Made by a program: the position numbers and the translations under genes
From: Thiotrichales bacterium
GTDB lineage: Bacteria > Pseudomonadota > Gammaproteobacteria > Beggiatoales > Beggiatoaceae
NCBI GenBank assembly: GCA_016745035.1
Contig: JADGDE010000001.1
Location: 1,030,507 to 1,094,506, forward strand
Reading direction: 5' to 3'
Length of the DNA: 64,000 bases
The notes under the pieces: generated by a model
Seen by the model: only the letters and a program-made list of their open reading frames with translations
The model's database searches: none
Told to the model about the DNA's origin: nothing
Shown: positions 17,416 through 25,380 of the stretch, one piece after another
How the letters are laid out: each line of letters starts with the position of its first letter
How positions within the stretch are numbered: the first letter of the stretch is position 1

Positions 17416-17913
17416 GGCTCACAGGTAAGTGCTGGTTTATATCTCAGTGTTTGGCTCAGTCTTGCTTTGTTGTGACAACTGGCGTTATCCAAGTAAAACA
17501 CTTCCGTGAACAATTTACGGCGATAGCCCGCCGTTCTTGTATAAACACGCCCAATTCTCTTCCGCTTTTTTCGTTTGTAAATCGCGTCTTTGTTGATTTT
17601 ACAACAGACGAACGGGATCTTTGAGGTGACAAACACAAAGTTGTATCATTTTAGCTACAATTTTCAATTTGTGGTGTTTTTGCAGAAAAGTGTTGCGTTT
17701 TTTTCTGTAGTGGGCTATATTAAACCCCGTGTTGATGGTGTGGGTAGCGATACTCGCAGCGAGTTTCAAATGGATACGATAAAAATAAGGCACGAAAACA
17801 ACAGTTGTATCCAATGAAACAAAAAAACTTTGAAACGTTTTATACCCTTGACAAGAAGGGCATAAAACGCTGCTAAACATAAAGACTTCTTGTAAGCTAC
17901 TTTGGAGATTCAG
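17416..17913 (+). promoter_or_regulatory. 498-bp leader of the porin gene with promoter-like site and stable hairpin
   Basis: No credible ORF is seen. A plausible sigma-70 site is TTGCGT (17693-17698), 17 bp, TATATT (17716-17721). Further down, CGTTTTATACCCTT pairs with AAGGGCATAAAACG (17836-17869, one A-C mismatch) around a short loop, with no T-run behind it, so it is not a terminator. It lies about 45 bp before the porin start and may stabilise the message or bind a regulator. GGAG precedes the ATG at 17914. Confidence 0.5.
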
Positions 17914-18882
17914 ATGAACAATAAAATTCTTGCTCTTTCAATTGCAGCAGCTATGGCTATGCCAGTAGCAGCTCAAGCCGATATCAAAGTTTCAGGTGTA
18001 TTCCAAGCTGAAATCGGTAGTATTAAAAATGGTGGTGGCGATCGTGTTACCCAAAATGGCGGTAGCGCTGGTGCTTTGATGAACGGTGGTTCTAACACCT
18101 TACGTTTCGACATCAACGAAAAATTAGGCGGTGGTTTAACAGCTTTCGCTCGTATCAGCCAATCTTTCAGCTCTTTCTCAGCAGAAGGCTTAGGTGATCG
18201 CGAACGTTATATCGGTTTAAAAGGCAGCAATGCTCACATCGCTTTCGGTCGTAACTCAAGCTCTTATAAGAGCGTTAGCTTAGGTTATGACAAATGGAAA
18301 GGCACTGGCTTGCAAGCACGTAACGGTGGCGGTGGTATGTCTGGCAGCGCTTTCGGTCACAGCAGCTATGCACCTGACGCAGTTCAACTTGGTTTGAATG
18401 CAGGCGGTGTTGAGGTTCAAGTTCAAACCATTACTGACGAAGGCACTGGCCTTGACGGTAGCTATGTGGGTTCTTTGAAATACAAAGGTGGCAACTGGGA
18501 AGTCTTCGCAGCTGCATCTCACATGAACACTGACACCACCGACGCTGACAACTTCAAAGTTGGCGGTAAAATGACCATGGGTGGTTTAACCGCTGCTATC
18601 CAATATGAAGACACCGAAATCGGTACTGCTGCTATGGGCGGCGGTGAAGCTGAATACTTATTCGGTTCTTTAGACTATAAAGCTGGCAACGTAAGCTTCG
18701 GCGGTTGGGTTGCTCAACGTGACGGTGAAGACGATGCTACCGACGCTATGAGTTATGCTTTAGGTGTTCGTTATCACTTCAGCGGACGTACCCAAGCTTA
18801 TGCTGGTTATCGTGACACCAACAGTGACACCGATGCATTCGACCAAGACGTATTCTTGGTTGGTATGATGCACAAATTCTAA
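17914..18882 (+). CDS. Outer-membrane porin (Gram-negative porin family)
   Basis: The 322-residue product has a signal peptide (MNNKILALSIAAAMAMPVAA, cleavage at AQA-DI), then KVSGVFQAEIG and TLRFDINEKLGGGLTAFARI, then RERYIGLKGSNAHIAFGR. Alternating beta strands continue to a C-terminal Phe (FLVGMMHKF), required for barrel assembly. It is a trimeric general-porin type with 16 predicted strands, allowing diffusion of small solutes. Codon use is as uniform as in the 8155 gene, implying high expression. The start is ATG 17914, not the TTG 12 bp upstream. It has its own leader and terminator. Confidence 0.9.
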   Translation: MNNKILALSIAAAMAMPVAAQADIKVSGVFQAEIGSIKNGGGDRVTQNGGSAGALMNGGSNTLRFDINEKLGGGLTAFARISQSFSSFSAEGLGDRERYIGLKGSNAHIAFGRNSSSYKSVSLGYDKWKGTGLQARNGGGGMSGSAFGHSSYAPDAVQLGLNAGGVEVQVQTITDEGTGLDGSYVGSLKYKGGNWEVFAAASHMNTDTTDADNFKVGGKMTMGGLTAAIQYEDTEIGTAAMGGGEAEYLFGSLDYKAGNVSFGGWVAQRDGEDDATDAMSYALGVRYHFSGRTQAYAGYRDTNSDTDAFDQDVFLVGMMHKF

Positions 18883-18920
18883 GCATCAGCAAAACAGTAT
18901 CATAATAATAATATGATTTT

Positions 18921-18955
18921 AGGGGTATATACTTTGGTATATGCCCCTTTTTTTT
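18921..18955 (+). terminator. Rho-independent terminator after the porin gene
   Basis: AGGGGTATATAC pairs with GTATATGCCCCT, followed by eight Ts, ending 10 bp before pncC. Confidence 0.93.
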
Positions 18956-18964
18956 GCGTGAAAT

Positions 18965-19486
18965 ATGGATAAAGAACACGATTTATATACCCTAGCACAA
19001 CGCTTAGGGCAACAATTGCAACAAAAAAACTGGTATGTTTGCTGTGCTGAGTCTTGCACTGGTGGCGGCTTAGCCCAAGCGCTTACCGATGTTGCCGGCA
19101 GTTCCGCCTGGTTTGATAGAGGCTTTGTTACCTACTCCAACGCGGCCAAGCAAGATATGTTAGGCGTGATGCCAAACTTAATCGAACACCAAGGCGCAGT
19201 GAGTCTTGCTGTAGCAGAATCTATGGCCAAAGGCGCACTAATGCACAGTCAATCTCAGTTAAGTGTGGCTATCAGCGGCATCGCAGGACCTGGCGGTGGT
19301 AGTAAAGAAAAACCCGTTGGCACAGTTTGTTTTGCTTGGGGCTGCCCCAGTCATTTAGAAGAAATGGGTATTTATTCCGAACAATGTCATTTTGCAGGTG
19401 ACAGACAAGCCGTGCGTCAAGCAGCGATAGTTCATGCTTTAACAGAGCTAATTGCCTTAAGTCAACCGACAGCAGAAGCCGTTTAG
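18965..19486 (+). CDS. pncC: Nicotinamide-nucleotide amidase PncC (CinA C-terminal domain)
   Basis: The 173-residue product matches the stand-alone CinA C-terminal domain: CCAESCTGGGLAQALTDVAG, SSAWFDRGFVTYSNAAKQDM, VAISGIAGPGGGS. The Ser in AESCTGG is the catalytic residue of the family, which deamidates nicotinamide mononucleotide in the pyridine nucleotide salvage cycle. The N-terminal CinA domain is absent, as is normal for PncC. Often pncC precedes recA; here a DUF928 gene follows. The start ATG lies just after the porin terminator, so the promoter may overlap that terminator. Confidence 0.93.
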   Translation: MDKEHDLYTLAQRLGQQLQQKNWYVCCAESCTGGGLAQALTDVAGSSAWFDRGFVTYSNAAKQDMLGVMPNLIEHQGAVSLAVAESMAKGALMHSQSQLSVAISGIAGPGGGSKEKPVGTVCFAWGCPSHLEEMGIYSEQCHFAGDRQAVRQAAIVHALTELIALSQPTAEAV

Positions 19487-19554
19487 AAATTTTACTTTGT
19501 ATCTTTTTGTGTTTGCGCTAATATGTGGTTAGACGACAACAATAAGGTGGCGAC

Positions 19555-20685
19555 ATGAATCATCCGATAGCCAAACAAACACAGACTGAGCAATGGACAG
19601 TTTTGATAAGCATGGTGATGCTTGCTTATCTGATTGGCTTTACACAAAACAGTGTTGCTGCTGATGATGCCATTGAATTACTCGAATACAGCCCCCTTGA
19701 TAAAAATGCCATCCCTCGAAGGCGCGAAGCAGGCTTGGTCGATGACAGCATTTTAAGCGGGGGACAATCTCGCGGGCTTTCACGCGGTTTGTCCCGGGGT
19801 CTATCTCGTGGACTCTCACGCGGTTTATCCCGTGGCTTATCTCGCGGACTCTCGCGCGGTTTATCTAGGGGTCTGTCGCGTGGACTCTCACGCGGCTTAT
19901 CCAGAGGGCTATCTCGTGGACTCTCACGCGGTTTATCCCGTGGCTTATCTCGCGGGCTTTCACGCGGTTTATCCCGAGGTTTATCTCGTGGACTCTCTCG
20001 CGGCCTATCACGTGGTTTATCCCGCGGCCTATCTCGCGGACTTTCGCGTGGTTTATCCCGTGGTTTGTCTCGCGGACTTTCACGTGGTGCCACAGTTGAT
20101 GCCGCAAAAACTGATGAAGGTGGGCATGGCGATGAAGATTTGATTGCTTTACCCGAATTGATTGCGCCTTTTGCGCCACCACATACGGGTTTGACCAGCC
20201 AAGCAGCACCCCGTTTGTATTTTTATATTTCTAGCGACTGGCCCGTTGAATTAAATTTCACCTTAAACAAACCCCATGCGCCAGAACCCATCATCGCTTT
20301 AGAAATTCCCGCACCTGAAGGCGGATTCAAAAAAGGTTTTCACGCTATTGACCTTGCTCAACACGGTGTGGCATTAGAGCCGGGTATTGAGTACGAATGG
20401 TTTGTATTTATCTCGCCAGACTTAGAAGAGCGCACCGCTGACTTGATTGCCAGCAGTACCTTAAAACGTATTGTCATGCCAAAGACTTTAGCACAAGCTT
20501 TAGCACAACAAGCACAAAGCCGCCATTATGCCCTGTATGCTCAAGCTGGTTTTTGGTTTGATGCTGTCGATAATCTGCATCAAAGTTTGGCTGCTAATCC
20601 CACACTTTTACGCCAGTATCGCGCAGCTTTAGCCACGCAGGCAAAAATGCCTAAAGTTGCTCTATTTGACGTGCCGAGTTCTTAA
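19555..20685 (+). CDS. Secreted DUF928-type protein with 27 tandem SRGL-type tetrapeptides
   Basis: The 376-residue product has a signal peptide (VLISMVMLAYLIGFTQNSVA-AD). From 19768 to 20091 it encodes 27 consecutive units: 26 Ser-Arg-Gly-Leu and a last Ser-Arg-Gly-Ala. The 12-base units differ at many synonymous positions (Ser TCT/TCC/TCA/TCG, Arg CGC/CGT/CGG/CGA/AGG/AGA), yet the peptide is exact. The rest (RLYFYISSDWPVELNFTLNK, EPGIEYEWFVFISPDL) resembles DUF928, a beta-rich domain common in cyanobacteria and Beggiatoa-like bacteria, often near sensory cyclases or CHASE2 proteins. It is followed by an adaptor-like gene and a receptor cyclase. Its function is unknown; the periplasm is the likely location. 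Confidence 0.8.
   Translation: MNHPIAKQTQTEQWTVLISMVMLAYLIGFTQNSVAADDAIELLEYSPLDKNAIPRRREAGLVDDSILSGGQSRGLSRGLSRGLSRGLSRGLSRGLSRGLSRGLSRGLSRGLSRGLSRGLSRGLSRGLSRGLSRGLSRGLSRGLSRGLSRGLSRGLSRGLSRGLSRGLSRGLSRGLSRGATVDAAKTDEGGHGDEDLIALPELIAPFAPPHTGLTSQAAPRLYFYISSDWPVELNFTLNKPHAPEPIIALEIPAPEGGFKKGFHAIDLAQHGVALEPGIEYEWFVFISPDLEERTADLIASSTLKRIVMPKTLAQALAQQAQSRHYALYAQAGFWFDAVDNLHQSLAANPTLLRQYRAALATQAKMPKVALFDVPSS
19768..20091 (+). repeat. 27 x 12-bp in-frame coding repeat (SRGL)
   Basis: The tandem array of 27 units of exactly 12 bp lies inside the DUF928 gene. The period never slips, and third-position changes are frequent while amino acids are constant, apart from Ala in the last unit. Confidence 0.97.
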
Positions 20686-20699
20686 CCGCATTTATGTGA

Positions 20700-20784
20700 T
20701 TGATGTGGCGCAAAGGCTAAATACAACTAAGCAGTTGAAAAATCACTCTATTGTGACAAAAACTGGCTTAGTGCGTCGTATCTG
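20700..20784. mobile_element. Family-1 MITE-like element, decayed copy H
   Basis: The sequence TGATGTGGCGCAAAGGCTAA at the left and GGCTTAGTGCG-TCGTATCTG at the right matches the family-1 ends with several changes. The interior CTAAGCAGTTGAAAAATCAC and TTGTGACAAAAAC matches copies F and G. No target duplication is visible. It overlaps the 5' end of the adaptor-like gene. Confidence 0.65.
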
Positions 20785-21514
20785 TTATTTAAGCTTATGC
20801 TTACTTTATGGTCACAGCGTTTTTGCTGATGAGTTCTTATTCACACGCAGCTATGTAGCGCATTTGTCACCGGAACGTCAGTTAAGAATTTATAGCCCTG
20901 TCGAGGGCTATGCCCGAAAATTTCCTTGGCATTTAGGTGATAAAGTTGAGCAAGGTGAGTTGTTGTTTCAGCTTGAAAATAATTATCGCCAACTGGATTT
21001 GCGTAAAGCCAAAATACAACTGCAACAACAACGTTACCAATATCGACAAACCCAGAAGTTGCAAGCTCAACAGGCTATCAGTGACGCACAAAAACAAACC
21101 GATGCCACCGCGTTAGCCTTGGCCAAGCTAGAATTAGAAACCTTGCGCCAACAAGAACAAGACAGCATGGTCTCTGCGCCTATCAGCGGTATTATCAGTT
21201 GGCAGCAAATGGAAGAGGGTGATTGGCTAACAGCACATCAACATGTCTTAAGCGTGTTTAGCCTTGATGAATTGCGTTTAGTCGCACATATTGATGCTAG
21301 ATTGCTTAGACAATTACAATACGGACAAGTGGTTAAGATTCAAGCGCTAGAAAATGCGCCCCGGGCTTGGGTTCAACGGGTTTATCCTGAAATTAACCCT
21401 AAAACCCAGCAAGGACAAGTTGCCATCAAGCTCGAATTTATACCCAAAAACTGGTACAGCGGTCAAGCAATTACGGTACAATTTGGCAGCACGTTTATTG
21501 CAGAACAAAACTGA
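20771..21514 (+). CDS. Orphan membrane-fusion-type periplasmic adaptor (HlyD/RND family)
   Basis: From the GTG at 20771 the 247-residue product has a signal peptide (MRRICYLSLCLLYGHSVFA-DE), a lipoyl half-motif (RIYSPVEGYARKFPWHLGDK, VEQGELLFQLEN), a helical hairpin (about residues 75-125) and the second lipoyl half (VSAPISGIISWQQMEEGDWL). A short beta-barrel follows (LRLVAHIDARLLRQLQYG). This is the order of RND/ABC efflux adaptors. No pump or outer-membrane channel gene is nearby. The frame is open back to 20657, but that part overlaps the previous gene and repeat copy H, so GTG 20771, inside the repeat's right end, is the most sensible start; GTG 20752 is an alternative. Confidence 0.75.
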   Translation: MRRICYLSLCLLYGHSVFADEFLFTRSYVAHLSPERQLRIYSPVEGYARKFPWHLGDKVEQGELLFQLENNYRQLDLRKAKIQLQQQRYQYRQTQKLQAQQAISDAQKQTDATALALAKLELETLRQQEQDSMVSAPISGIISWQQMEEGDWLTAHQHVLSVFSLDELRLVAHIDARLLRQLQYGQVVKIQALENAPRAWVQRVYPEINPKTQQGQVAIKLEFIPKNWYSGQAITVQFGSTFIAEQN

Positions 21515-21595
21515 CGTTTGTCACTTGTTTAAGTGGAATCTGTCTATAGTCAAGCTAAACCCGATATTATCTCTAATGTGTCTAAGGCCAATCAA

Positions 21596-24500
21596 ATGAC
21601 TGCCACCTCTTCTAAGTCACAAATAAAAACAAAAGCCTTTGCTGGTCGGCGTTCTTTGCGCACCATTTTAATCATCCCTTTTGTGATTCAAATGATTGCT
21701 ATCGTTGCTCTCATTGGTTGGTTATCGTTTGAAAATGGCAAACAAGCCGTGAATGATTTAGCCAGTAAATTGCGTAGCGAAGTTACCTCACGTATCGCTC
21801 AGCATAGCCAAGAGTATTTTCGTACCCCACAACTATTTCAAAAAATTAATAAAAAGTTGATCGAAAGTGGTGAACTGGATTTGGATAATATTGCCCAATT
21901 ACAACAACATTTTTGGCAACAAATTCAAGTTGATCAGGCGATTGATTATTTATTTTATGGCGATGCTCAAGGGCGTTTTATTGGTGTACAAAATTTAGAA
22001 CAACATACAGTGGCAAAAATTCGTGATTTGGACACCGATGGCAAGCGGCATATTTATCGTTTGGACGATCAAGGGCAACAAATAGAATGGCAAAAAGAAA
22101 AAACCAAAGCCTATGATCCGCGTCAACGCCCTTGGTACCAAAGCGCAGTAATGGCTGGCAAAGCGACCTGGTCGCCTGTGTACCCCTCAGCGCACCTCAA
22201 TGTCTTACAAGTCACGCCTGTACAGCCAATTTACCACTATAAAAATAATGAAAAAGTCCTACAAGGGGTATTAGCGATTAATTTACGCCTTAGTGAAATT
22301 AATCAATTTTTAGCTGAACTCGATATTAGTCAGCGTGGTGAGGCCTTTATTATCGAGCGTAACGGCGACTTAATTGCCAGCTCAACCAAAGAACAACCCA
22401 GTCGTACCAATTACGATCCGAAAACAGGTAAAGATAAACGCCAACGTCTCAATGCCCAAGGTAGTCAAGAACCTTTGATTCGACAAACAGCAATGTATTT
22501 ACAGCAATATTTTTCTGACTATAAACATATCCAAACCCGCGAACAGCTTCGCTATGAATATCAAGGCGAAGATCAGCTAATCGAAGTCATGCCCATCAAT
22601 AATGAGCAGGGTTTAGACTGGTTAATTGTGGTAGTGATTCCTGAAAATGATGTGATGGCTAGAATCAATGACAATACCCGCACAACGATTTTGCTCTGCA
22701 TTGTCGCGTTGATAGTGGCTTTACTGGTAGGTGTGCTCACTGCCCGCTGGTTAATTAATCCGATTAAAGAATTGGAGCAAGCTGCCGAACGTTTATCGCT
22801 GGGTAATTGGGCTGAAAATGTTCCAGCTAAGCGTCAAGATGAATTGGGCAGTTTGGCACTGTCCTTCAATCGTATGGCAGCCGCTTTGCGAGATTCATTT
22901 AAAAATCTTGAAAAGAAAAATGCCGATTTAGAGGAAATGGATAAGCTCAAAAATGAGTTTTTAGCCAATACCTCTCATGAATTACGCACCCCACTCAATG
23001 GCATTATTGGTATTGCCGACTCTTTAATCGATGGTGCAACCGGAGAATTGCCCGAGGAAACTGCATATAATCTACAAATGATCATTGCCAGCGGCACACG
23101 CTTGACCAACTTGGTTAATGATATTCTCGATTTTTCCCAATTACGCCACAAAGCGATTCAACTACAACTCAAACCCGTAGCACTGAAAGAAATGGCTGAG
23201 GTGGTTTTAACTTTTAGTAAGCCTTTATTAGATAACAAGCCGATTGAATTGATTAATCAAGTCAATGCTGATTTACCGGCCGTATTAGCGGATGAAAATC
23301 GACTCCAGCAAATTCTGCATAATTTAGTCGGCAATGCCATCAAATTTACCGCCAAAGGGCAAATTCACATCAAGGCTGAGCGGAAAAAAGAAGGGGTTTT
23401 AATTCAAGTCAGTGATACCGGTATTGGTATTGCTAAAGAAAAACAAAACCGTATTTTTGAATCCTTCAAACAAGCTGATGGTTCGACAGCACGCGAATAT
23501 GGTGGCACAGGCTTGGGCTTAAGTATTAGTCGACAACTGATTGAATTACACAAAGGTTATATTGGCATTGAATCTGACCTTGGGAAGGGCAGTGTCTTTA
23601 GTTTTTGGCTGCCGGCGGCAAAACAAGCCGCAGAAACTTTAGCAGAACCATTGGTTAGCAAACCCCACGCGAATGATATTGATGCATTAAAAAATGCACC
23701 AAAAAAACGCAAAGCCACCAGCGTCTCTTTAGATATTACCGCCCAAGAATTAAATGAATTGCGCCAATCTGGACGTTTTACCATTTTGATTGTTGATGAT
23801 GAACCCGTAAACCTGCAAGTATTAAGCAATCACTTGGCAAATAAAAATTATATTCTCGCCGAGGCAAGCAATGGCGTTGATGCCTGGGGGGCGATTAGCA
23901 ACGGCTTTCGCCCTGATTTAATCCTACTCGATGTGATGATGCCGAAAATGACTGGCTATGAAGTTTGTCGGCGGGTGCGCGAATTATACATGCCAAATGA
24001 AATGCCGATTTTATTGCTGACAGCGAAAAACCAAGTCACGGATTTGGTTGAAGGCTTAGAGTCGGGCGCTAATGATTATTTGACCAAACCAATTTCTAAA
24101 AGTGAATTGCTCACCCGTATTAAAGTCCATATCCAGCTTTATAATATTAACCAAGCCTATGGGCGTTTTGTCCCCCATGAGTTCTTGCAACTCTTGAGTA
24201 AAAACAGTGTTTTGGATGTGGAATTGGGCGATCATGTCGAACAAGAAATGACGGTATTATTTACCGATATTCGTGGCTTTACCAGCCTGTCAGAAAAAAT
24301 GACTCCGAAAGACAATTTCCGTTTTATCAATGGCTATTTGAGCCGCATGGAGCCGATGATCAGCACTTATCACGGCTTTATTGATAAATATATTGGCGAT
24401 GCCATCATGGCGCTGTTCCCTACTTCAGCTGATGATGCGGTTCAAGGCGCAATTGCCATGCTCAACACCTTGTCTGATTATAATGAAGGGCGTAAGCGCG

Positions 24501-24982
24501 CGAAGTATGAACCCATCGCCATTGGTATTGGTCTAAACACAGGTCCATTGATGTTGGGTACAGTCGGCGGGCAAAACCGCATGGATGGTACAGTGATTGC
24601 TGATGCGGTCAATCTTGCCTCCCGCGTTGAAGGGCTAACCAAAGTCTATGGCGCAGCACTCTTAATTACCGAGCAAACCTATCTCAGACTACAAGATCGC
24701 AGCCATTATCTGATTCGGATTATTGACCGCGTGAAGGTTAAAGGAAAATCGCAGCCCGTGACGATTTACGAAGTCTTTGATGCTGACACGGCTGAGCAAA
24801 GCCAGCTTAAACAACAGACCTTACAATATTTCGAGCAAGGGGTCGCACATTTTCACCGTGAAGAAATTGGCACAGCACGGGATTATTTTGAGCAGGTTTT
24901 GGCACAAAACCCCGCTGACCTAGCTGCGAAAGTATATTTGGAACGCTGTCAAAAAAATAAAATTCAACGGGTGTTAGTTTAA
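21596..24982 (+). CDS. Hybrid sensor: Cache-HAMP-histidine kinase-receiver-class III adenylate/guanylate cyclase
   Basis: The 1128-residue fusion has a membrane helix near residue 30, a periplasmic Cache-type sensor (DPRQRPWYQSAVMAGKATWS), a second helix near residue 370 and HAMP. HisKA follows with NTSHELRTPLN (phospho-His 461), then HATPase (VGNAIKFTAKG, DTGIGI, GGTGLGLSIS), a receiver (ILIVDDEP, LLDVMMP with Asp 779, TKP), and a class III cyclase. The cyclase has the two metal Asp residues, VLFTDIRGFT (Asp 891) and KYIGDAIMALF (Asp 935). A short TPR-like tail ends the protein. One polypeptide could convert an external signal to phosphorylation and then cyclic nucleotide. The start is ATG 21596; a GTG at 21533 is an alternative. 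It lies downstream of the DUF928 and adaptor genes. Whether ATP or GTP is used cannot be settled here. Confidence 0.92.
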   Translation: MTATSSKSQIKTKAFAGRRSLRTILIIPFVIQMIAIVALIGWLSFENGKQAVNDLASKLRSEVTSRIAQHSQEYFRTPQLFQKINKKLIESGELDLDNIAQLQQHFWQQIQVDQAIDYLFYGDAQGRFIGVQNLEQHTVAKIRDLDTDGKRHIYRLDDQGQQIEWQKEKTKAYDPRQRPWYQSAVMAGKATWSPVYPSAHLNVLQVTPVQPIYHYKNNEKVLQGVLAINLRLSEINQFLAELDISQRGEAFIIERNGDLIASSTKEQPSRTNYDPKTGKDKRQRLNAQGSQEPLIRQTAMYLQQYFSDYKHIQTREQLRYEYQGEDQLIEVMPINNEQGLDWLIVVVIPENDVMARINDNTRTTILLCIVALIVALLVGVLTARWLINPIKELEQAAERLSLGNWAENVPAKRQDELGSLALSFNRMAAALRDSFKNLEKKNADLEEMDKLKNEFLANTSHELRTPLNGIIGIADSLIDGATGELPEETAYNLQMIIASGTRLTNLVNDILDFSQLRHKAIQLQLKPVALKEMAEVVLTFSKPLLDNKPIELINQVNADLPAVLADENRLQQILHNLVGNAIKFTAKGQIHIKAERKKEGVLIQVSDTGIGIAKEKQNRIFESFKQADGSTAREYGGTGLGLSISRQLIELHKGYIGIESDLGKGSVFSFWLPAAKQAAETLAEPLVSKPHANDIDALKNAPKKRKATSVSLDITAQELNELRQSGRFTILIVDDEPVNLQVLSNHLANKNYILAEASNGVDAWGAISNGFRPDLILLDVMMPKMTGYEVCRRVRELYMPNEMPILLLTAKNQVTDLVEGLESGANDYLTKPISKSELLTRIKVHIQLYNINQAYGRFVPHEFLQLLSKNSVLDVELGDHVEQEMTVLFTDIRGFTSLSEKMTPKDNFRFINGYLSRMEPMISTYHGFIDKYIGDAIMALFPTSADDAVQGAIAMLNTLSDYNEGRKRAKYEPIAIGIGLNTGPLMLGTVGGQNRMDGTVIADAVNLASRVEGLTKVYGAALLITEQTYLRLQDRSHYLIRIIDRVKVKGKSQPVTIYEVFDADTAEQSQLKQQTLQYFEQGVAHFHREEIGTARDYFEQVLAQNPADLAAKVYLERCQKNKIQRVLV

Positions 24983-25057
24983 GAGTCTATGCGGAGTATG
25001 GGAATCGTCACCAAAATAGCGGATTTGCAGCAGATTATTCATATTTCGCATAGACTC
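24983..25057. mobile_element. Family-2 MITE-like element, short copy, inserted at a stop codon
   Basis: The ends are GAGTCTATGCGGAGTATGGG and ATATTTCGCATAGACTC. It is flanked by TAA on both sides (24980-24982, which is the stop codon of the cyclase gene, and 25058-25060). It is an internally deleted version of the copy at 30477. Confidence 0.85.
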
Positions 25058-25190
25058 TAAGGCTAGGTACAGCTAAATCGCAACTGAATACTACTCAAAG
25101 TACCATTTTCATGTTTAGCGCCAATACTGCTACAAACCTTAATACAAATCTATTGTTGAAAACAGCCATACTGATTTCATAAAAAACAGC

Positions 25191-25219
25191 TTGCTATCAT
25201 GCACAGGCTAGCATATAAT
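25191..25219 (+). promoter_or_regulatory. Sigma-70 promoter of tRNA-Val (and possibly thrS)
   Basis: TTGCTA (25191-25196), a 17-bp spacer, then a perfect TATAAT (25214-25219), placing the start a few bases upstream of the tRNA at 25258. Confidence 0.85.
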
Positions 25220-25257
25220 ACTCCGCTTTATTAAACACAGCAGTGTTTATTTATAAC

Positions 25258-25332
25258 AGGCGCGTAGCTCAGTGGTAGAGCACTACCTTGACATGGTAGT
25301 GGTCGGTGGTTCGATCCCACTCGCGCCTACCA
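25258..25332 (+). tRNA. tRNA-Val (GAC anticodon)
   Basis: The acceptor arm AGGCGCG pairs with CGCGCCT, followed by discriminator A and encoded CCA. The D arm is GCTC-AGTGGTA-GAGC, the anticodon stem CTACC/GGTAG carries loop TTGACAT (anticodon GAC, reading GUC and GUU), and the T arm contains GGTTCGATCCC. The length is 75 bases including CCA. Confidence 0.97.
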
Positions 25333-25340
25333 GATTCTCT

Positions 25341-25366
25341 AAGGCACGACTCCCGTGCCTTTTTTT
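25341..25366 (+). terminator. Terminator between tRNA-Val and thrS
   Basis: AAGGCACG pairs with CGTGCC and is followed by seven Ts. It lies between the tRNA and the thrS start, with no other promoter visible in the 48-bp gap, so thrS may depend on read-through or on a promoter I cannot see. Confidence 0.9.
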
Positions 25367-25380
25367 ATGTGTAGCTTAAA

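Noticed and set aside
19768-20091. Possible CRISPR array
   Set aside because: The units are 12 bp, contiguous without spacers, and in frame with a secreted protein.
19626-20093. Minus-strand 155-codon ORF rich in PRDKPRES
   Set aside because: It is the antisense shadow of the SRGL repeat; the 12-bp period keeps all frames free of stops. The plus frame has the signal peptide, DUF928-like domain and ribosome-binding site.
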